Below, piece after piece: positions 10,893 to 21,085 of a DNA stretch of 64,000 nucleotides. A program made the position numbers and the translations under genes. The stretch spans positions 31,711,557 to 31,775,556 of the forward strand of contig NC_073311.1 of assembly GCF_027595985.1 (NCBI RefSeq), given 5' to 3'. Below the pieces are notes generated by a model. The model was not told the DNA's origin and searched no databases. It saw only the letters and a list, made by a program, of their open reading frames with translations. The stretch comes from Sorex araneus (Eukaryota; Chordata; Mammalia; Eulipotyphla; Soricidae). Positions within the stretch are counted from its first letter, which is position 1. Every line of letters begins with the position of its first letter.

Positions 10893-11470
10893 GAGCAGAA
10901 GGTGGAAAATAGTCTGAAAAGATAAACAGCGTACCAGAGAACTATCAGATTATTTTGAGAGCAGCAAGATAAGAAACACTGGAGTCCTGAAGTAAAACAG
11001 GAAGGTAAATGTATTGAAGAAATATGAACTAAATTGACTAGAAATTAATTGACTAGAGCTTCCCAGAGTTGAGGACTAGAGCCACTGAGATCCAAGACAC
11101 CTGAAGGGTCCCAGTGAAAATAGGCCTGATTAGGAAAACTCCAAGACACGTTATACTCAAAATGATAAAACCCAAAGATAGAGACTGAATATTAAGAGCA
11201 GAAAGATCAAAAAAGGAATTTATACACAACAGAAATCCTATAAGATGTACAGCAGATCTATCAAATGAAACTACGAGCCAGAAGAATATAGTACAGAAAC
11301 TCAATGAAATGAACACTTCACTAAGAATACTTGATCCAGTTAGATTATCATTTAGATTTGATGAAGCTCTACAGCATTTCATGGACAGGTAGCAGCTTAG
11401 GGGATGTATAGCCTTGAAACCAGTACTGCAAAAAGCATTAAAAGAGCTCCCTTGAAGGACAGGGGAAACT
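10893..11470 (+). mobile_element. HAL1/LINE-1 ORF1-like relic, right part
   Basis: Phrases in order: 'GACACGTTATACTCAAAATG', 'CAACAGAAATCCTATAAGATG', 'GAATACTTGATCCAGTTAG', 'ATTATCATTTAGATTTGATGAAG'. They follow the end of the HAL1/L1 ORF1 coding region as I remember it. It is degenerate. Confidence 0.55.
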
Positions 11471-11585
11471 TCCCATCACATGGACTCACTAATGGTCCAT
11501 GATTGTCCTCTACAAAATTAAGAGAGGTTAACAGAATATAGAAATCAATCATCATAAGTTGATTTCTATTGATTTATTTTTTGAT

Positions 11586-11843
11586 GGGGCCGGAGTGATA
11601 GAACAGCAGTAGGGCATTTGCCTTGCATGCGGTCGACCCCGGTTCAATTCCTCCGGCCCTCTTGGAGAGCCTGGCAAGCTACAGAGAGTATCTCACCCGC
11701 AGGGCAGAGCCTGGCAAGCCACCTGTGGTGTATTCAATATGCCCAAAACAGTAACAACAAGTCTGACAATGGAGATGTTCCTGGTGCCTGCTCGAGCAAA
11801 TCGATGAGCAACGGGATGACAGTGATACAGTGATACAGTGGTT
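11586..11843 (+). mobile_element. tRNA-derived SINE, type B (RTE tail), complete
   Basis: Head GGGGCCGGAGTGATAGAACAG, B box CGGTTCAATTCC, the two duplicated GAGCCTGGCAAGC units, TCAATATGCCCAAAACAG, then the ORF2-derived end GAGATGTTCCTGGTGCC...GAGCAAATCGATGAGC and tail repeats CAGTGATACAGTGATACAGTG. This is the best full-length plus-strand copy for defining type B. Confidence 0.95.
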
Positions 11844-11874
11844 GAAATCGTATTGCAGTCAATCGCTAAAAATT

Positions 11875-12118
11875 GACTTTTGTTGGTTTATTTTCTGATA
11901 TTTCCTTTTGCAATTTCTTTAAGTTTGCTGGAGCAAGTAACATGAAATAAATTTGTTTTATGCCTACCAACAAATTTGGCAGGAACAGACTGGGAAACTG
12001 GAGACACTGGTGGAAGAAAGAGGACATTAGTGGTGGGATTGGTGTTGGAAGAGTGTGTGCCTGAAATGACTATTATGAACAACTTTGTAAATCACAGTGC
12101 ATTAAAAAGCAAAGAAAA
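11875..12118 (+). mobile_element. LINE-1 3' UTR, older subfamily
   Basis: GGAGACACTGGTGG, AGTGGTGGGATTGG and GTGTTGG lead to 'TGACTATTATGAACAACTTTG' and an A-rich end with CAAACAAACAAC. The same layout occurs at 23,555-23,700. Confidence 0.7.
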
Positions 12119-12194
12119 AACAAACAAACAACATTCTGAATAAACAATAGTTAATGATAGCAGATCCTGAGAATGAGTTTCCTCTTTCTCTGTG

Positions 12195-12196
<2 letters not shown>

Positions 12197-12239
<43 letters not shown>

Positions 12240-12240
12240 T
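12197..12240. repeat. (GT)n microsatellite
   Basis: About 21 uninterrupted GT units. Confidence 0.97.
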
Positions 12241-12456
12241 TTAAAAGGAACATAGAAAAAGTGATGAAGGATGCTGCTATTCTAGTGACAGGTGTAGTAA
12301 CATTGTATTTATAAAATATTAATATTTACACCACTGTGAATCACTGCCTAAATAATTTTTTAAAAAAGAATCTCTTTCCTTGATTTGATGTTATCAGCCG
12401 TAAGATCAATTTTTTTCCATCTCCCTCTTAAATTTTGACTTTTACCCAAGTTCTGT

Positions 12457-12630
12457 CTTTTTTTTTTTTCTTTTTGAATCACACCTGGCGACACACAGGG
12501 GTTATCCTGGCTCTGCACTCAGGAATCACTTCTGGAGGTACTCAGGGGACCATATGGGATGCTGGGAATCGAACTCGGGTTGGCCTCATGCAAGGCAAAT
12601 GCCCTACCCGCTGTGCTATTGCTCCAGTCC
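12457..12630 (-). mobile_element. tRNA-derived SINE, type A, young-looking, with TSD
   Basis: Complete reversed copy with low divergence: TCTTTTTGAATCACACC, GAATCGAACTCGGGTTGG, GCTGTGCTATTGCTCC. CCAAGTTCTGT flanks it at 12,446-12,456 and 12,631-12,641. Confidence 0.95.
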
Positions 12631-13149
12631 CCAAGTTCTGTTCTTAACAGTTTTTTCTTCCTCCCCTATCAATGAATGAGAAGATTTAACCCAAGATTCA
12701 TATCTTGCTGGCATAGAGATTCTTGATCTGACTTTTGCAAACTCTTGAATGAAGTAAGACTTCAAGAGGCAAATGATTCTCACAAATTGTATGCACATAT
12801 TATGTATATATGTATCTAGAGAAATATAGATAACACTCATTAGTTTTCCAAATGACTTTATAAGCAAGTATAAAATTGGCCCCCCAAAATTATAGAGATA
12901 AATTTAATACTAGAAACCAGAAAACTTGTCTGAGCATAAAAATGTTTGAAAGCATCAATAATGTGCACAGGTCCTGATGGATGAGCCAGTGGAAATCTTA
13001 ATGAGAAATCTTTATCTGTGCATGGATACATGGATACATACCTTAGGGGAACCATGAATTTATCATTCCTCCAGTAACCCTCCCAGTCTGTAACCCACCC
13101 TTATTAAAAATGTCCTTCTCTGCTCTCTTTTCTATAAAACTCATTTTTC

Positions 13150-13335
13150 CTCCAATGTACTTTTATTTTATTTTTTAAGTTCAGTTATCTTTTGTTTTTC
13201 CCCACAATTATAAAGTTGTTCATGTTTTAGTCATAAAATATTTTAACACCCATTCCTTCACCAGTGTACATTTCCTACCACCAATGTCCCCAGTTTTCCT
13301 CCCACCCACTGCCCCTGGATTGCTTCTATGACAGA
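13150..13335 (-). mobile_element. LINE-1 3' UTR fragment, older subfamily
   Basis: The T-rich start is followed by 'ACACCCATTCCTTCACCAG', 'CCTACCACCAATGTCC' and a C-rich block, then TCTATGACAGACAAATTTC. These are the reversed 3' UTR landmarks seen at 3.8 kb and 43.3 kb. Confidence 0.75.
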
Positions 13336-13407
13336 CAAATTTCTCTGTCTGTCTGTCTGTCTCCGTCTCTCTCTGTCTCTGTCTCTGTCTCTCTGTCTGT
13401 CTCCTTC
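13336..13407. repeat. (CTGT/CTCT)n microsatellite
   Basis: Imperfect CTGTCTGTCT and CTCTGTCT units, growing out of the LINE-1 3' UTR sequence. Confidence 0.9.
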
Positions 13408-13717
13408 CTTCTTAATGTGGGCACACAAGATAATTACCTCAGGATACAAGTCTACCATCTTTTAACCTGCTGGCATGCTGCTGAAAACAGCTCTTTCACT
13501 AGTTAGTCCCTCACTAGTAGACTCACTAGTTAGTCCCTCAGTTGACTGACTCTATAGTGAAGGGAACCAGACATTTCTGGTCACCACGGTTTGAAGAGCT
13601 AGATTTCTCTTACTCATGTCATCGCCTTTGTAAGTTCTATCTCCTTTCTGACTTACCACCACAGCTCTAACTCTGCTTTTCCTAGTCTGTTTCTTTTTAG
13701 ATGTCCAACAGGTACAT

Positions 13718-13719
<2 letters not shown>

Positions 13720-13756
<37 letters not shown>

Positions 13757-13757
13757 G
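13720..13757. repeat. (GT)n microsatellite
   Basis: About 18 GT units. Confidence 0.96.
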
Positions 13758-13921
13758 TTTTTCTAAGAGCATATTTTTAATTGAAAAAATCTGAGGGGTT
13801 GGGGGGTCAGTCCCTACTTTAATGTTGGCTATTTAGATTGTTCAGAACTAAGAGATGATTCACAAAACTTTGACACATAAGTTTAACAAATCACATTGAT
13901 TCAGTTGATTGATGCTGTATT

Positions 13922-14085
13922 GGTTTTCTGGCCACACTCAGCTGTATTCAGGCCTTACTCCTGGCAGTGTTCAGGGAACCCTATGTGGTGCCATGGATAG
14001 AACCTGGGTAAACCACGTGCAAGGCAAGCACCTAATATACTGTACTATACATATAGTACAACCTTTACCATATCTCTAGGCTTGA
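13922..14085 (-). mobile_element. tRNA-derived SINE, type A, old
   Basis: GGCCACACTCAGCTG, CCTTACTCCTGGCAGTG, GGATAGAACCTGGG, CACGTGCAAGGCAAGCACC. The head is decayed at the right. Confidence 0.75.
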
Positions 14086-14197
14086 TTGACTTTAAACTTG
14101 TTATTTACTTTTATTGACATCTTTATAAGCTAGTCACTATTTTTAGAACCACAGCTGACCTTCCTGCCCAAGCTGGAAATCCACTGATATGAGTAGT

Positions 14198-14441
14198 CAC
14201 TGTATCACTGTCATCCCATTGCTCATCGATTTGCTCGAGCAGGCAACAGTAATGTCTCCATTGTGAGACTTGCTACTGTTTTGGGCATATCGAATATGCC
14301 CTGGGGAGCTTGCCAGGCTCTGCCATGTGGGCAAGATACTCCTGGTAGCTTGCTGGGTTCTCTGAGAGGGACAAAGAAATCAAACCCGGGTCAGCTGCAT
14401 GCAAGACAAACGCCCTACCTGCTGTGCTATTGCTCCAGCCC
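14198..14441 (-). mobile_element. tRNA-derived SINE, type B (RTE tail)
   Basis: CACTGTATCACTGTCATCCC tail, CATCGATTTGCTCGAGC, 'GGGCATATCGAATATGCC', paired AGCTTGCCAGGCTCTG / AGCTTGCTGGGTTCTC units, AATCAAACCCGGGTC, and GCTGTGCTATTGCTCCAGC. It is a complete reversed copy. Confidence 0.94.
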
Positions 14442-14446
14442 ATTTT

Positions 14447-14492
14447 TATGTATAAATATATCTATATATCTATATCTACATATAGATATATA
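14447..14492. repeat. (TATC/TATA)n short repeat
   Basis: ATATCTATATATCTATATC followed by a near-inverted ATATAGATATATAG. It can fold on itself and lies between two SINEs. Confidence 0.75.
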
Positions 14493-14612
14493 GTTTGTGG
14501 GGGTGAGGCTGGGGGTGGGGATACACCCAATGGTGCTCAGGGCTTGGTTTGTGGACCAAACCAAGGTCAGCAATGTACTAGGAACCTACCCACTGTACTA
14601 GCTCTCTAGTTC
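14493..14612 (-). mobile_element. tRNA-derived SINE, type A, partial
   Basis: GATACACCCAATGGTGCTCAGGG body, CAAGGTCAGCAATG, then a decayed head TGTACTAGCTCTCTAG. Confidence 0.65.
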
Positions 14613-15154
14613 CTGGATTTAAATTTAAGATAAGAAACATAAGAACCCTTAACAAAACTCTGACACATAAGTATTCTCAAACTATTATGATATGAGTAGA
14701 GGCAGAAGAATTTGTTCTCTCTAGATTATTCTGGAAATGAAATAGTTCTATTTTACATTCAGTATGAAAAATAAATACAATATTGTAAATCAATATTGCT
14801 AAAATAAAAAATATAAAATCAAAAGAGATTCTTATTATTTTATATTACAAATAATATAAATTTGATATTTCCTGGTCACTAGGGCTAAACACACTAAAAT
14901 ACATTCTTACTTTCCAGATCTTTCTCAAGTCCTTCTCTTACCCTTCTCTTTCCATTGCTTACTGACTGGGTTATCTGGTTTCTCAGCAGCATCTTCTTCC
15001 AGATTTATTGAACTATTTGAAAATAGCCTCCTCTTTGGACATTCTCACACCCCCCCCTCCCCCCCACACACTCTGTTCTAAATAAGAAAGTGAAAACAAC
15101 GTTTTTTAATTGGAAATCAAAAATTTTTATAGGGATCACTCCTAGTGGTTTTCA

Positions 15155-15322
15155 ATTTTTTTTGGTTTTTGTTTGGGGACCACACCCCACTATGCTTAGG
15201 GTTTACTCCTGGCTCTGTGCGCAGCTGGCAACCAATGGGCAAGATATGGGGTGACTGGAACAATCTTCCGTCTGCTGCATGCAAGGCAAGCACCTAACCT
15301 GCTGCACTGTCTCTCTGGCTCA
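15155..15322 (-). mobile_element. tRNA-derived SINE, type A
   Basis: T-rich tail, GGGGACCACACCCCAC, TTTACTCCTGGCTCTGTG, TGCATGCAAGGCAAGCACC and TGTCTCTCTGGCTC. It is inserted at the tail end of the LINE-related element that follows. Confidence 0.8.
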
Positions 15323-15950
15323 GTTTTCAATTTTATTTTATTTTTATGAAGTTGTTCACAATATTTGATGATATTTGATATTCGAACACCAATCCCACCA
15401 CCATTACACCTTCCCACCATCATATTTCAGATGTTTCCATCCCAATCCCCAAACCCTGCCCCTAAAGCAGAACCAAAATCATTTATTTTGTATTGCTTGT
15501 TATGAATAATCCACTAAAACTGAGACAAAAAAGATTAGAGGAAAATGTGTGAAGATTGTTGCGCTTTACCCAAGAGCCACTAAGCCCTTCAATAAGAGAT
15601 TAGTAACATGTTGTTAAAGGTTGAGCCTTGTGTGCTTATATTTATATCTGTATAATATATTTCCCCCTAAGATTGGTTGCCTTCTACTTTAAACCAGCAA
15701 ATGTGGTGCGCTACTCTTGTTATATTGGTGGTTTAAGGTATGAGATGTCCACGAATAGATTCCTTCATGGGTGAAGCCGGTCTGAGTGTGTGGAGAACAG
15801 CTGTGAGCATGGCAGCGTTGAGTTCTGGAGGTTTCGGCTCCTGGGGGTTGTGTGGGTGGGGTTTGTTGGGGTGGGGAGGGGCCTTACCCACCCTCTCTGG
15901 GCTGCCCTGAATGAAACAACCTGGCACAGGCTCTGGTGGCATGGTTATGG
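15323..15950 (-). mobile_element. LINE-1-like 3' UTR element, older variant (pair with 29,800-30,345)
   Basis: TTATTTTTATGAAGTTGTTC, AACACCAATCCCACCACC, AATCATTTATTTTG and GGTTGAGCCTTGTGTGCT are all matched in the same order at 29,800-30,345. The T-rich end and the 'CACCAATCCCACCACCATTAC' phrase suggest an L1 3' UTR subfamily. The G-rich block at 15,845-15,880 is not shared with the other copy. Confidence 0.55.
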
Positions 15951-17251
15951 GGTATTGCTCTATGCTCTCTTCCGAGAGAGTTTGCTTTTCAATTTTCTAC
16001 AGGAAAATATTTATATTTTAAACACATTTGGATTGCTATACAACCTTTTAGAATCTGATTACTCTGACCTGAGCTTTTGGATCGTCTCCTCAAAGGCATT
16101 CATGGTTAACATATCTTTCCTCTTCACACTGCCAGTATGAGAAGCCAAACAAATCTTCCCAGTGGTTTAGCAGTCACACACTCACACAGAGAAAGGATAT
16201 CATTAGTAATCCTCTTTCCCAAGGTCCTCCCTGAGTCCTGAGCATCCAGTGAGGTGGTTGTTTCTTTAGTGCTTCTGATCTGCACCATGAGCTCAGGAAC
16301 AAATTTCTTTCTTTCCTTTATTTAGAAATAAATTTCTGCATACTAAAATTAAAACAGAGATTATCATTAAACTAACTTTGGAAACTCCCCCCACCTCTTT
16401 CTCATTAATCTTGAACTCAGAAGGATTTATTGAAGTCTCATATCCCTTGATCAGACACTTTAAGAGTCAGGAACAGCCACAAAGACTACAGCTGGGAGAT
16501 AAGATGTAGATTAAAAGAACCATTAACTCACAATGGCATTAGAAAACCTTAAGTGTTGAATTCAATTTGGATGCGGTTCAAAGAACCAAGTGGAATGGGA
16601 GGTAGAGGCTGTAAATAGTTTTTAGTGCCCTGGAACTCAACTTTTTTTCCCTTGGAGGAGACACAGCAAAATCACATTGCTGAAGATGAGGTCATGTGCT
16701 AGTCGCTCTTTTATGAGCACTGAAATTGGGCTCCTTTATTCCGAGATGCTTCGTGTCTGGAGGTTAGGAGTGCATCCTTCCAATCACACACCTGGTTTGG
16801 AATCTCTGCATATTGACTTGAAGGTCACATCACCGGCAGGTGCTTAATGATCTTGTGTTTCGTTTACTCATTTCCAGTTTATGCACCTGACTTAGGGAAT
16901 TTTCAGCTGTTTTAATCGATAATGGGTGTGGGGATAGGGGGGTGGGGAAGAATGATTTCTCAAATTATTACAGGGGAAGTGGAGAGGGTAGGATAGGGGT
17001 GCCAGGTTACCTAGTAAATACAATTGGCCATTTTAAATCCCTCCAGCAAGACTCTGTAGTCAATCAATTACATAATGGAACAGTAAGGGGTAGAAACAGT
17101 AACACTTGAAAGGAGAAGAAAGGCTAGGTAACTTCATCTTTTACTGTATGCCTGGATAAATGGAAGGAAAAAGAAACAGTTTTCACTCCCCAGCTCCTGG
17201 CTAGAGAATCAGGAAATGCCAGAGGGACAAACAGCAGCAAACACCAGAAAG
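15951..17251. other. Gene-free interval
   Basis: No repeat or gene is recognised. The 116-codon frame starting at 15,790 overlaps the LINE-like element and has no family features I know. Confidence 0.35.
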
Positions 17252-17257
17252 GTGTAG

Positions 17258-17878
17258 TGTTGGGGTCTCAGTCGCTGGCCTGAGACATTTTTTTTTTTAA
17301 TTTGAGATAGTTACAAGCTTTCATGTTTGGGTTATAATCTCACAATGATCAAACACCCGGGATATTGGTGGTGGGGAATGTGCACTGGTGGAGGGATGGG
17401 TGTTTGATCATTGTGACTTGAGACTTTGACCAAATCCCCTGCCCCTGGAAGCAAGAGCCGGCCCCGTTTACAAGGACCAGGGGTTTGCTTCAGCACTCCA
17501 CACATGTAGGCACTCTGGTTGAAGATGAGGGATGTAATAGGTATCATCTGCCTGAGTTAATACACCTGGTCCTGAGGTGGGGGGTGTAAATCATTGACAT
17601 CTGTATTGAGCCTAACAAGGTAAATGGGATACACGTAGATCGCCCTTCAGACGTGTGTATAAAACCCCCTGTGTGAGTGCTAATAAACGGATTGCTGATT
17701 GACCACCAGCTTTCCCCCTCCACAAGGGTCTTTCTTGGTGGCAGCGGGAGTCCACAGGTGCCTGGAGGGCCAAGGCAGAGGTTCTCCCCTTCCCACTCCC
17801 TCTCCGATAGGGAGTAAGTCCAGCGACCAGGGGGATCGTACTCCAGTGTGCAGGGGTCAACTGACCAGGTCCCCGACA
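17258..17878 (+). mobile_element. Solo LTR of an endogenous retrovirus, with 6-bp TSD and a nested mini LINE-1
   Basis: It begins TGTTGGGGTCTCAG and ends CCCCGACA, flanked by GTGTAG at 17,252-17,257 and 17,879-17,884. A TATA-like GTATAAAACCCC (17,658 region) and AATAAA (17,685 region) mark the promoter and polyadenylation signal of a typical LTR. A 6-bp duplication suits a class II (beta-like) retrovirus. No internal retroviral code adjoins it, so it is a solo LTR left by recombination. A second copy of the family lies in reverse at 56,232-56,735. Open frames here are not coding. Confidence 0.92.
17287..17418 (-). mobile_element. Very short LINE-1 3' end with 5' inversion (twin-primed)
   Basis: The left half (17,287-17,357) is L1 3' UTR in minus orientation with its T-run tail. 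The right half (17,358-17,418) is the adjoining 3' UTR segment in plus orientation. An approximately 19-bp segment containing AATGATCAAACACCC is therefore present in both orientations. TGAGAC flanks the insertion at 17,281-17,286 and 17,419-17,424. The related LTR at 56.7 kb shows the uninterrupted site. Confidence 0.9.
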
Positions 17879-18109
17879 GTGTAGCAGATCACAAGGCAGC
17901 AGCCAAAGCAGCAGGCCACTGAGAGCACCAAGGCATGGAGACTTAGCACAGCTACTGTTTTAAAAACATCTATATACACCCCCATTTTAGAGATAAAGAA
18001 ACTGAAGTACACAAGGCAAGCAACCCTATCCATCAGACACCACTTCAAACCTAACTGTGGAATCCATATCACATGGTACTTATTTATTGAGGTGACCTTG
18101 GCTTGCCAC

Positions 18110-18443
18110 ACTATGGTTGGCAGTATAGGTTCATACTTGACATGTGTGTTAACCTATCTCATGTCTCACCGACATCTCTCTTCACCAACAAATACCAACT
18201 CTCCACCGCAGATCACAGGGATCATGGAACTGCCTCCATTTTTATACCCACCTCCTCTCTGGGAATCCTCAGTTCTGTTGTCAGGATTCAAGGGTTTGTT
18301 TTTATTTTGCTTTGTCTATTCATTGCTTTATTACACTTATGAGTGACATCCTCTTATCTGCTGTCTTTCTCCTTCTAAATTAAGGCAATCATCTATTCAT
18401 CTCTTAATTTAACATAATCTTAAATTCTGTTCATACTGACAAC
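18110..18443 (-). mobile_element. LINE-1 3' UTR relic, part 1 of a split element
   Basis: ATTCAAGGGTTTGTTTTTATTTTGC, 'TTACACTTATGAGTGACATC' and 'CTGCTGTCTTTCTCC' match the reversed ancient L1 3' end (the region of 'agaaagacaaatact...tatgtggaat'). Confidence 0.6.
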
Positions 18444-18597
18444 AGGGGCAGGGGGAGTTGGGGGCTACACCTGTCTGTGCTCAAGGCGTACTCCTGATGT
18501 CCTCAGGAGAACTTTGGGGGGCCAGGGGTCAAACCAGGTTCAGCTGCAGGCAGAACATGCAGCTTACTCCTGTACTTTTTTCTGACTCCTTTCCCTC
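18444..18597 (-). mobile_element. tRNA-derived SINE, type A, old
   Basis: GGGGGCTACACCTGTCTGTGC, GTACTCCTGATG, GGGGTCAAACCAGGTTCAGC. The head is decayed. Confidence 0.65.
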
Positions 18598-18804
18598 CCC
18601 CCCTCCAAGTAGTAAAGTACTTAATTGTGTATATATACGGCATCAATTTGATCCAATTCTCTCTGGTACTTGGGTTGTTTCCAAATCTTGGCTATTATAC
18701 ATAGTCCCACAATAAACAAAGCATTCACATGTGGAATAAGTGACTTCATAATTTTAAGATACACACCCAGGGATTTGATTTTTCTTGCATTATATGTAAA
18801 ATGG
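18598..18804 (-). mobile_element. LINE-1 ORF2 relic, part 2
   Basis: 'TACTTGGGTTGTTTCCAAATC', 'TTGGCTATTATACATAG' and 'CACAATAAACAAAGCATTC' are the reversed L1 ORF2 C-terminal code seen also at 4.3 and 43.9 kb, in an older subfamily. Confidence 0.75.
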
Positions 18805-18957
18805 TCTCTTATAGGGGTTATGCCCAGAGGTGTTTGGGGGCTTGGGCCACTCCTGGAAATATTCAGAGGCCACATGGTACTGGGGATTAGACTCAATATT
18901 CTGTCACACGCTAGACATGTGTGCTGTGACTTGAGCTATTTCCCCACTCCATGGTAG
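18805..18957 (-). mobile_element. tRNA-derived SINE, type A, strongly diverged
   Basis: GGGGTTATGCCCAGAGGTG, GCCACTCCTGGAAATATTCAG, CATGGTACTGGGGATTAGAC. The order fits a reversed SINE. Confidence 0.6.
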
Positions 18958-19208
18958 ACCTATTTATATTTATTAAACATTAAAATATGATATCTGATTG
19001 CATATTTTGGTAATGTTACATAGTTTAGGTAACAGGGTTACAATAAAATTTATGGCACTGATGTACAAAGTAGCTGCAACTCACCACCATAAAATTGCTT
19101 AAGACCCTCCTCATTGTCCCTATGTCACCTCTAGTCTGATCTTCACTCCCCAGTCTCCTTCTTCCCACAATGCTTGGGAATCAGATTTGTAATATATGAT
19201 TTGTCATT

Positions 19209-19385
19209 ATTTGGGGCCAGAGTGATAGCACAATGAGTAGGGCGTTTGCCTTGCACGCGGCTGACCTGGGTTAGATCCCCGGCATCCCATATGGTCTCCC
19301 CAGCACCGCCAGGAGTAATTCCTGAGTGCATGAGCCCGGAGTATACCCTGTGTGTTGCTGGGTGTGACCCAAAAAGAAAAAAAAA
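19209..19385 (+). mobile_element. tRNA-derived SINE, type A, young-looking, with TSD
   Basis: GGGGCCAGAGTGATAGCACA, GCCTTGCACGCGGCTGACC, GGGTTAGATCCCCGGCATCC, GGAGTAATTCCTGAGTGC, GTGTGACCCAAAAAG plus poly(A). TTGTCATT lies at 19,201-19,208 and 19,386-19,393. This is the best plus-strand type A copy in the window. Confidence 0.95.
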
Positions 19386-19515
19386 TTGTCATTGTTCAAT
19401 ACAATCTATTCTCTTGTTTTGTCTCTCTATTCTGTCTTTCACAGATGAGTGAGAACCTGTGGTACTTGTCCTTCTTTCTCTGACTTCTTTCACTTAAAAT
19501 GATACTATGAAATCT

Positions 19516-19648
19516 TTTTTTTTTTTCTTCACCTTTTGGGACTATACCTGGCCATGCCCTGGCCATGCCCAGGGCTTACTCCTAGTTTTGTGCTCAGGGT
19601 TTTCTTCTGGTTCCCTCCTCCTTCTGTGCTCGGGTTCACTCCTGCCCT
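19516..19648 (-). mobile_element. tRNA-derived SINE, type A, partial
   Basis: T run, CTTTTGGGACTATACCTGG, duplicated GCCATGCCCTG, CTTACTCCTAG, GCTCAGGG. The tRNA-like head is missing. Confidence 0.65.
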
Positions 19649-19753
19649 TATTGGTATATCTCTTTTTAAGCATTTTGAAGGACCATTGTTTTCTAGAGGC
19701 TCAACCATTTTACATTTCACCCACAATGTATACAACACAGATGCTTTCTTAGG

Positions 19754-19803
19754 TTGTTTATAGTCTTTAAGATACATTTTTAGATTGTTTATAGTCTTTA
19801 AGA
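19754..19803. repeat. Short tandem duplication (31-bp period)
   Basis: A 19-bp segment beginning TTGTTTATAGTC and ending TTTAAGA occurs at 19,754-19,772 and again at 19,785-19,803, within the LINE-1 relic. Confidence 0.8.
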
Positions 19804-20734
19804 GATAGCCCCATTTCACAGGTGTGAAGTGTTATCTAATTGTGGTTTTGATTGCATTTCTTGAGAATAGAGATAATGAGCATTTGTTTTTCATGTGTCT
19901 CTTGGCTATCTATGTGTATCCTTTGGCAAAATATGCAATCAGATACTCTCCCTAGATTTAATTTTTTTTTGCTGCTGTTTTAGCTGTTGTTGTATGAATA
20001 CTCTATGTAGCTTGATAATTACCTCTTTTTGATGTATAATGTGAAAAATATCTTTTCTCCTGCAGTGAGGTGTCTTTCATTTTGATATATGTAAAGGTTT
20101 TTAAGTGGGATGTAATCCGTTTGTTTTTTTTCCTTTTGTTTCCCTTTCTCTAGGAGTCCAGTCCTCAAAGACATCTCCAAGGCTGACATCATGGAGTGTA
20201 TTGCTTATGTTTTCTTCTATGTGTTTTATGGTTTCAGGCCTTACATCCAAGTCTTTAATCCATTTTAAATTAATTTTTTGTGTATGGTGTTAGATAGTGA
20301 TCTAGTTTCATTCTCTTGCATGCAGTTCAGTTTTACTAATACCATTTGTTGAAGAGATTTTCCTTTATTCATTGTAAGGCCTGGGCTCTGTTGTAGGTAT
20401 ATGTGGATGTATTTTCTGAGCTCTCAATTCTATTATACTGATATATGTGTTTGTTTTTATTTTGAATATTGCCAGAGGAAGGACAGTTTTAGTAAGAAGA
20501 TTTAAACTGTTGAATTGGCCTCACGTGTATGATTCTTTCCTTATATTTTCTTTTTGTTGAAGTTCTGTGTTCATCCACATTTCTTCCAAGTTTGGTAACA
20601 TATTTATGATCATTGCTTTGAACTCTTTAGCCAGTGAATTATTTATTACAGTTTTTTTCTAAAGTTTTATTTGTTCTTTTGTTTGGAATTTATTGTTTTT
20701 GTTTCTTGATTTGCTTGATTTTTGTTGTTGTTTG

Positions 20735-20843
20735 TTTCGGGGCCATACCTGGCTGTGCTCAGTGTTTATTTCTGACTGTGCTCAGAAGTCAGTACTTATG
20801 GGGGCCAGGGGACCACATGGGCTGCTGGAGAATGAACTCAAGT

Positions 20844-20900
<57 letters not shown>

Positions 20901-21085
20901 CTGTGTGTGTGTGTGTGTGTGTATGTGTGTGTGTGTGTGTGTGTGTTGAGTGCCACACTGGGGATGCTTTGGGGGCACTCCCAGTTTTGTGGTCAGATTG
21001 CTCTTGTAGCTGTATCTAATAATCCAGGTCAGCTGCAGCCAAGGCCAGGACATAAATCCCTGTACTATAACCCTGGCCCCAGTGA
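20735..21085 (-). mobile_element. Diverged SINE pair split by GA and GT microsatellites
   Basis: 20,738-20,845 carries GGGGCCATACCTGGCTGTGC and GGGGGCCAGGGGACCACATGGG. A (GA)n tract at 20,846-20,899 and (GT)n at 20,902-20,946 follow. Then GAGTGCCACACTGGGGATGC and CAGGTCAGCTGCAGCC...CTATAACCCTGGCCCC close a second reversed copy or the remainder of the first. Confidence 0.65.
20846..20946. repeat. (GA)n-(GT)n compound microsatellite
   Basis: About 27 GA units followed by about 22 GT units with one GTAT interruption. Confidence 0.96.

Larger units (their letters stand above)
18958..20720 (-). mobile_element. LINE-1 ORF2 relic, long minus-strand portion
   Basis: Interrupted by SINEs at 19,209-19,385 and 19,516-19,648. 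Clear reversed ORF2 landmarks occur near 20,090-20,420: 'GGTTTCAGGCCTTACATCCA', 'AGTCTTTAATCCATTTTAAA', 'GTGTATGGTGTTAGATAGTG', 'CATTTGTTGAAGAGATTTTCC' and 'GAGCTCTCAATTCTATTATACTG'. These are well-known phrases of ancient L1 antisense sequence. The 20,520-20,720 end is less certain. No intact frame remains. Confidence 0.85.

Noticed and set aside
14198-14441. A genuine tRNA gene at the SINE heads
   Set aside because: The heads have A-box and B-box-like sequence but no full cloverleaf, and they continue into SINE bodies.
15790-16140. 116-codon frame with hydrophobic stretches
   Set aside because: It starts within a LINE-like element and shows no known family. Hydrophobicity follows from T-rich sequence.
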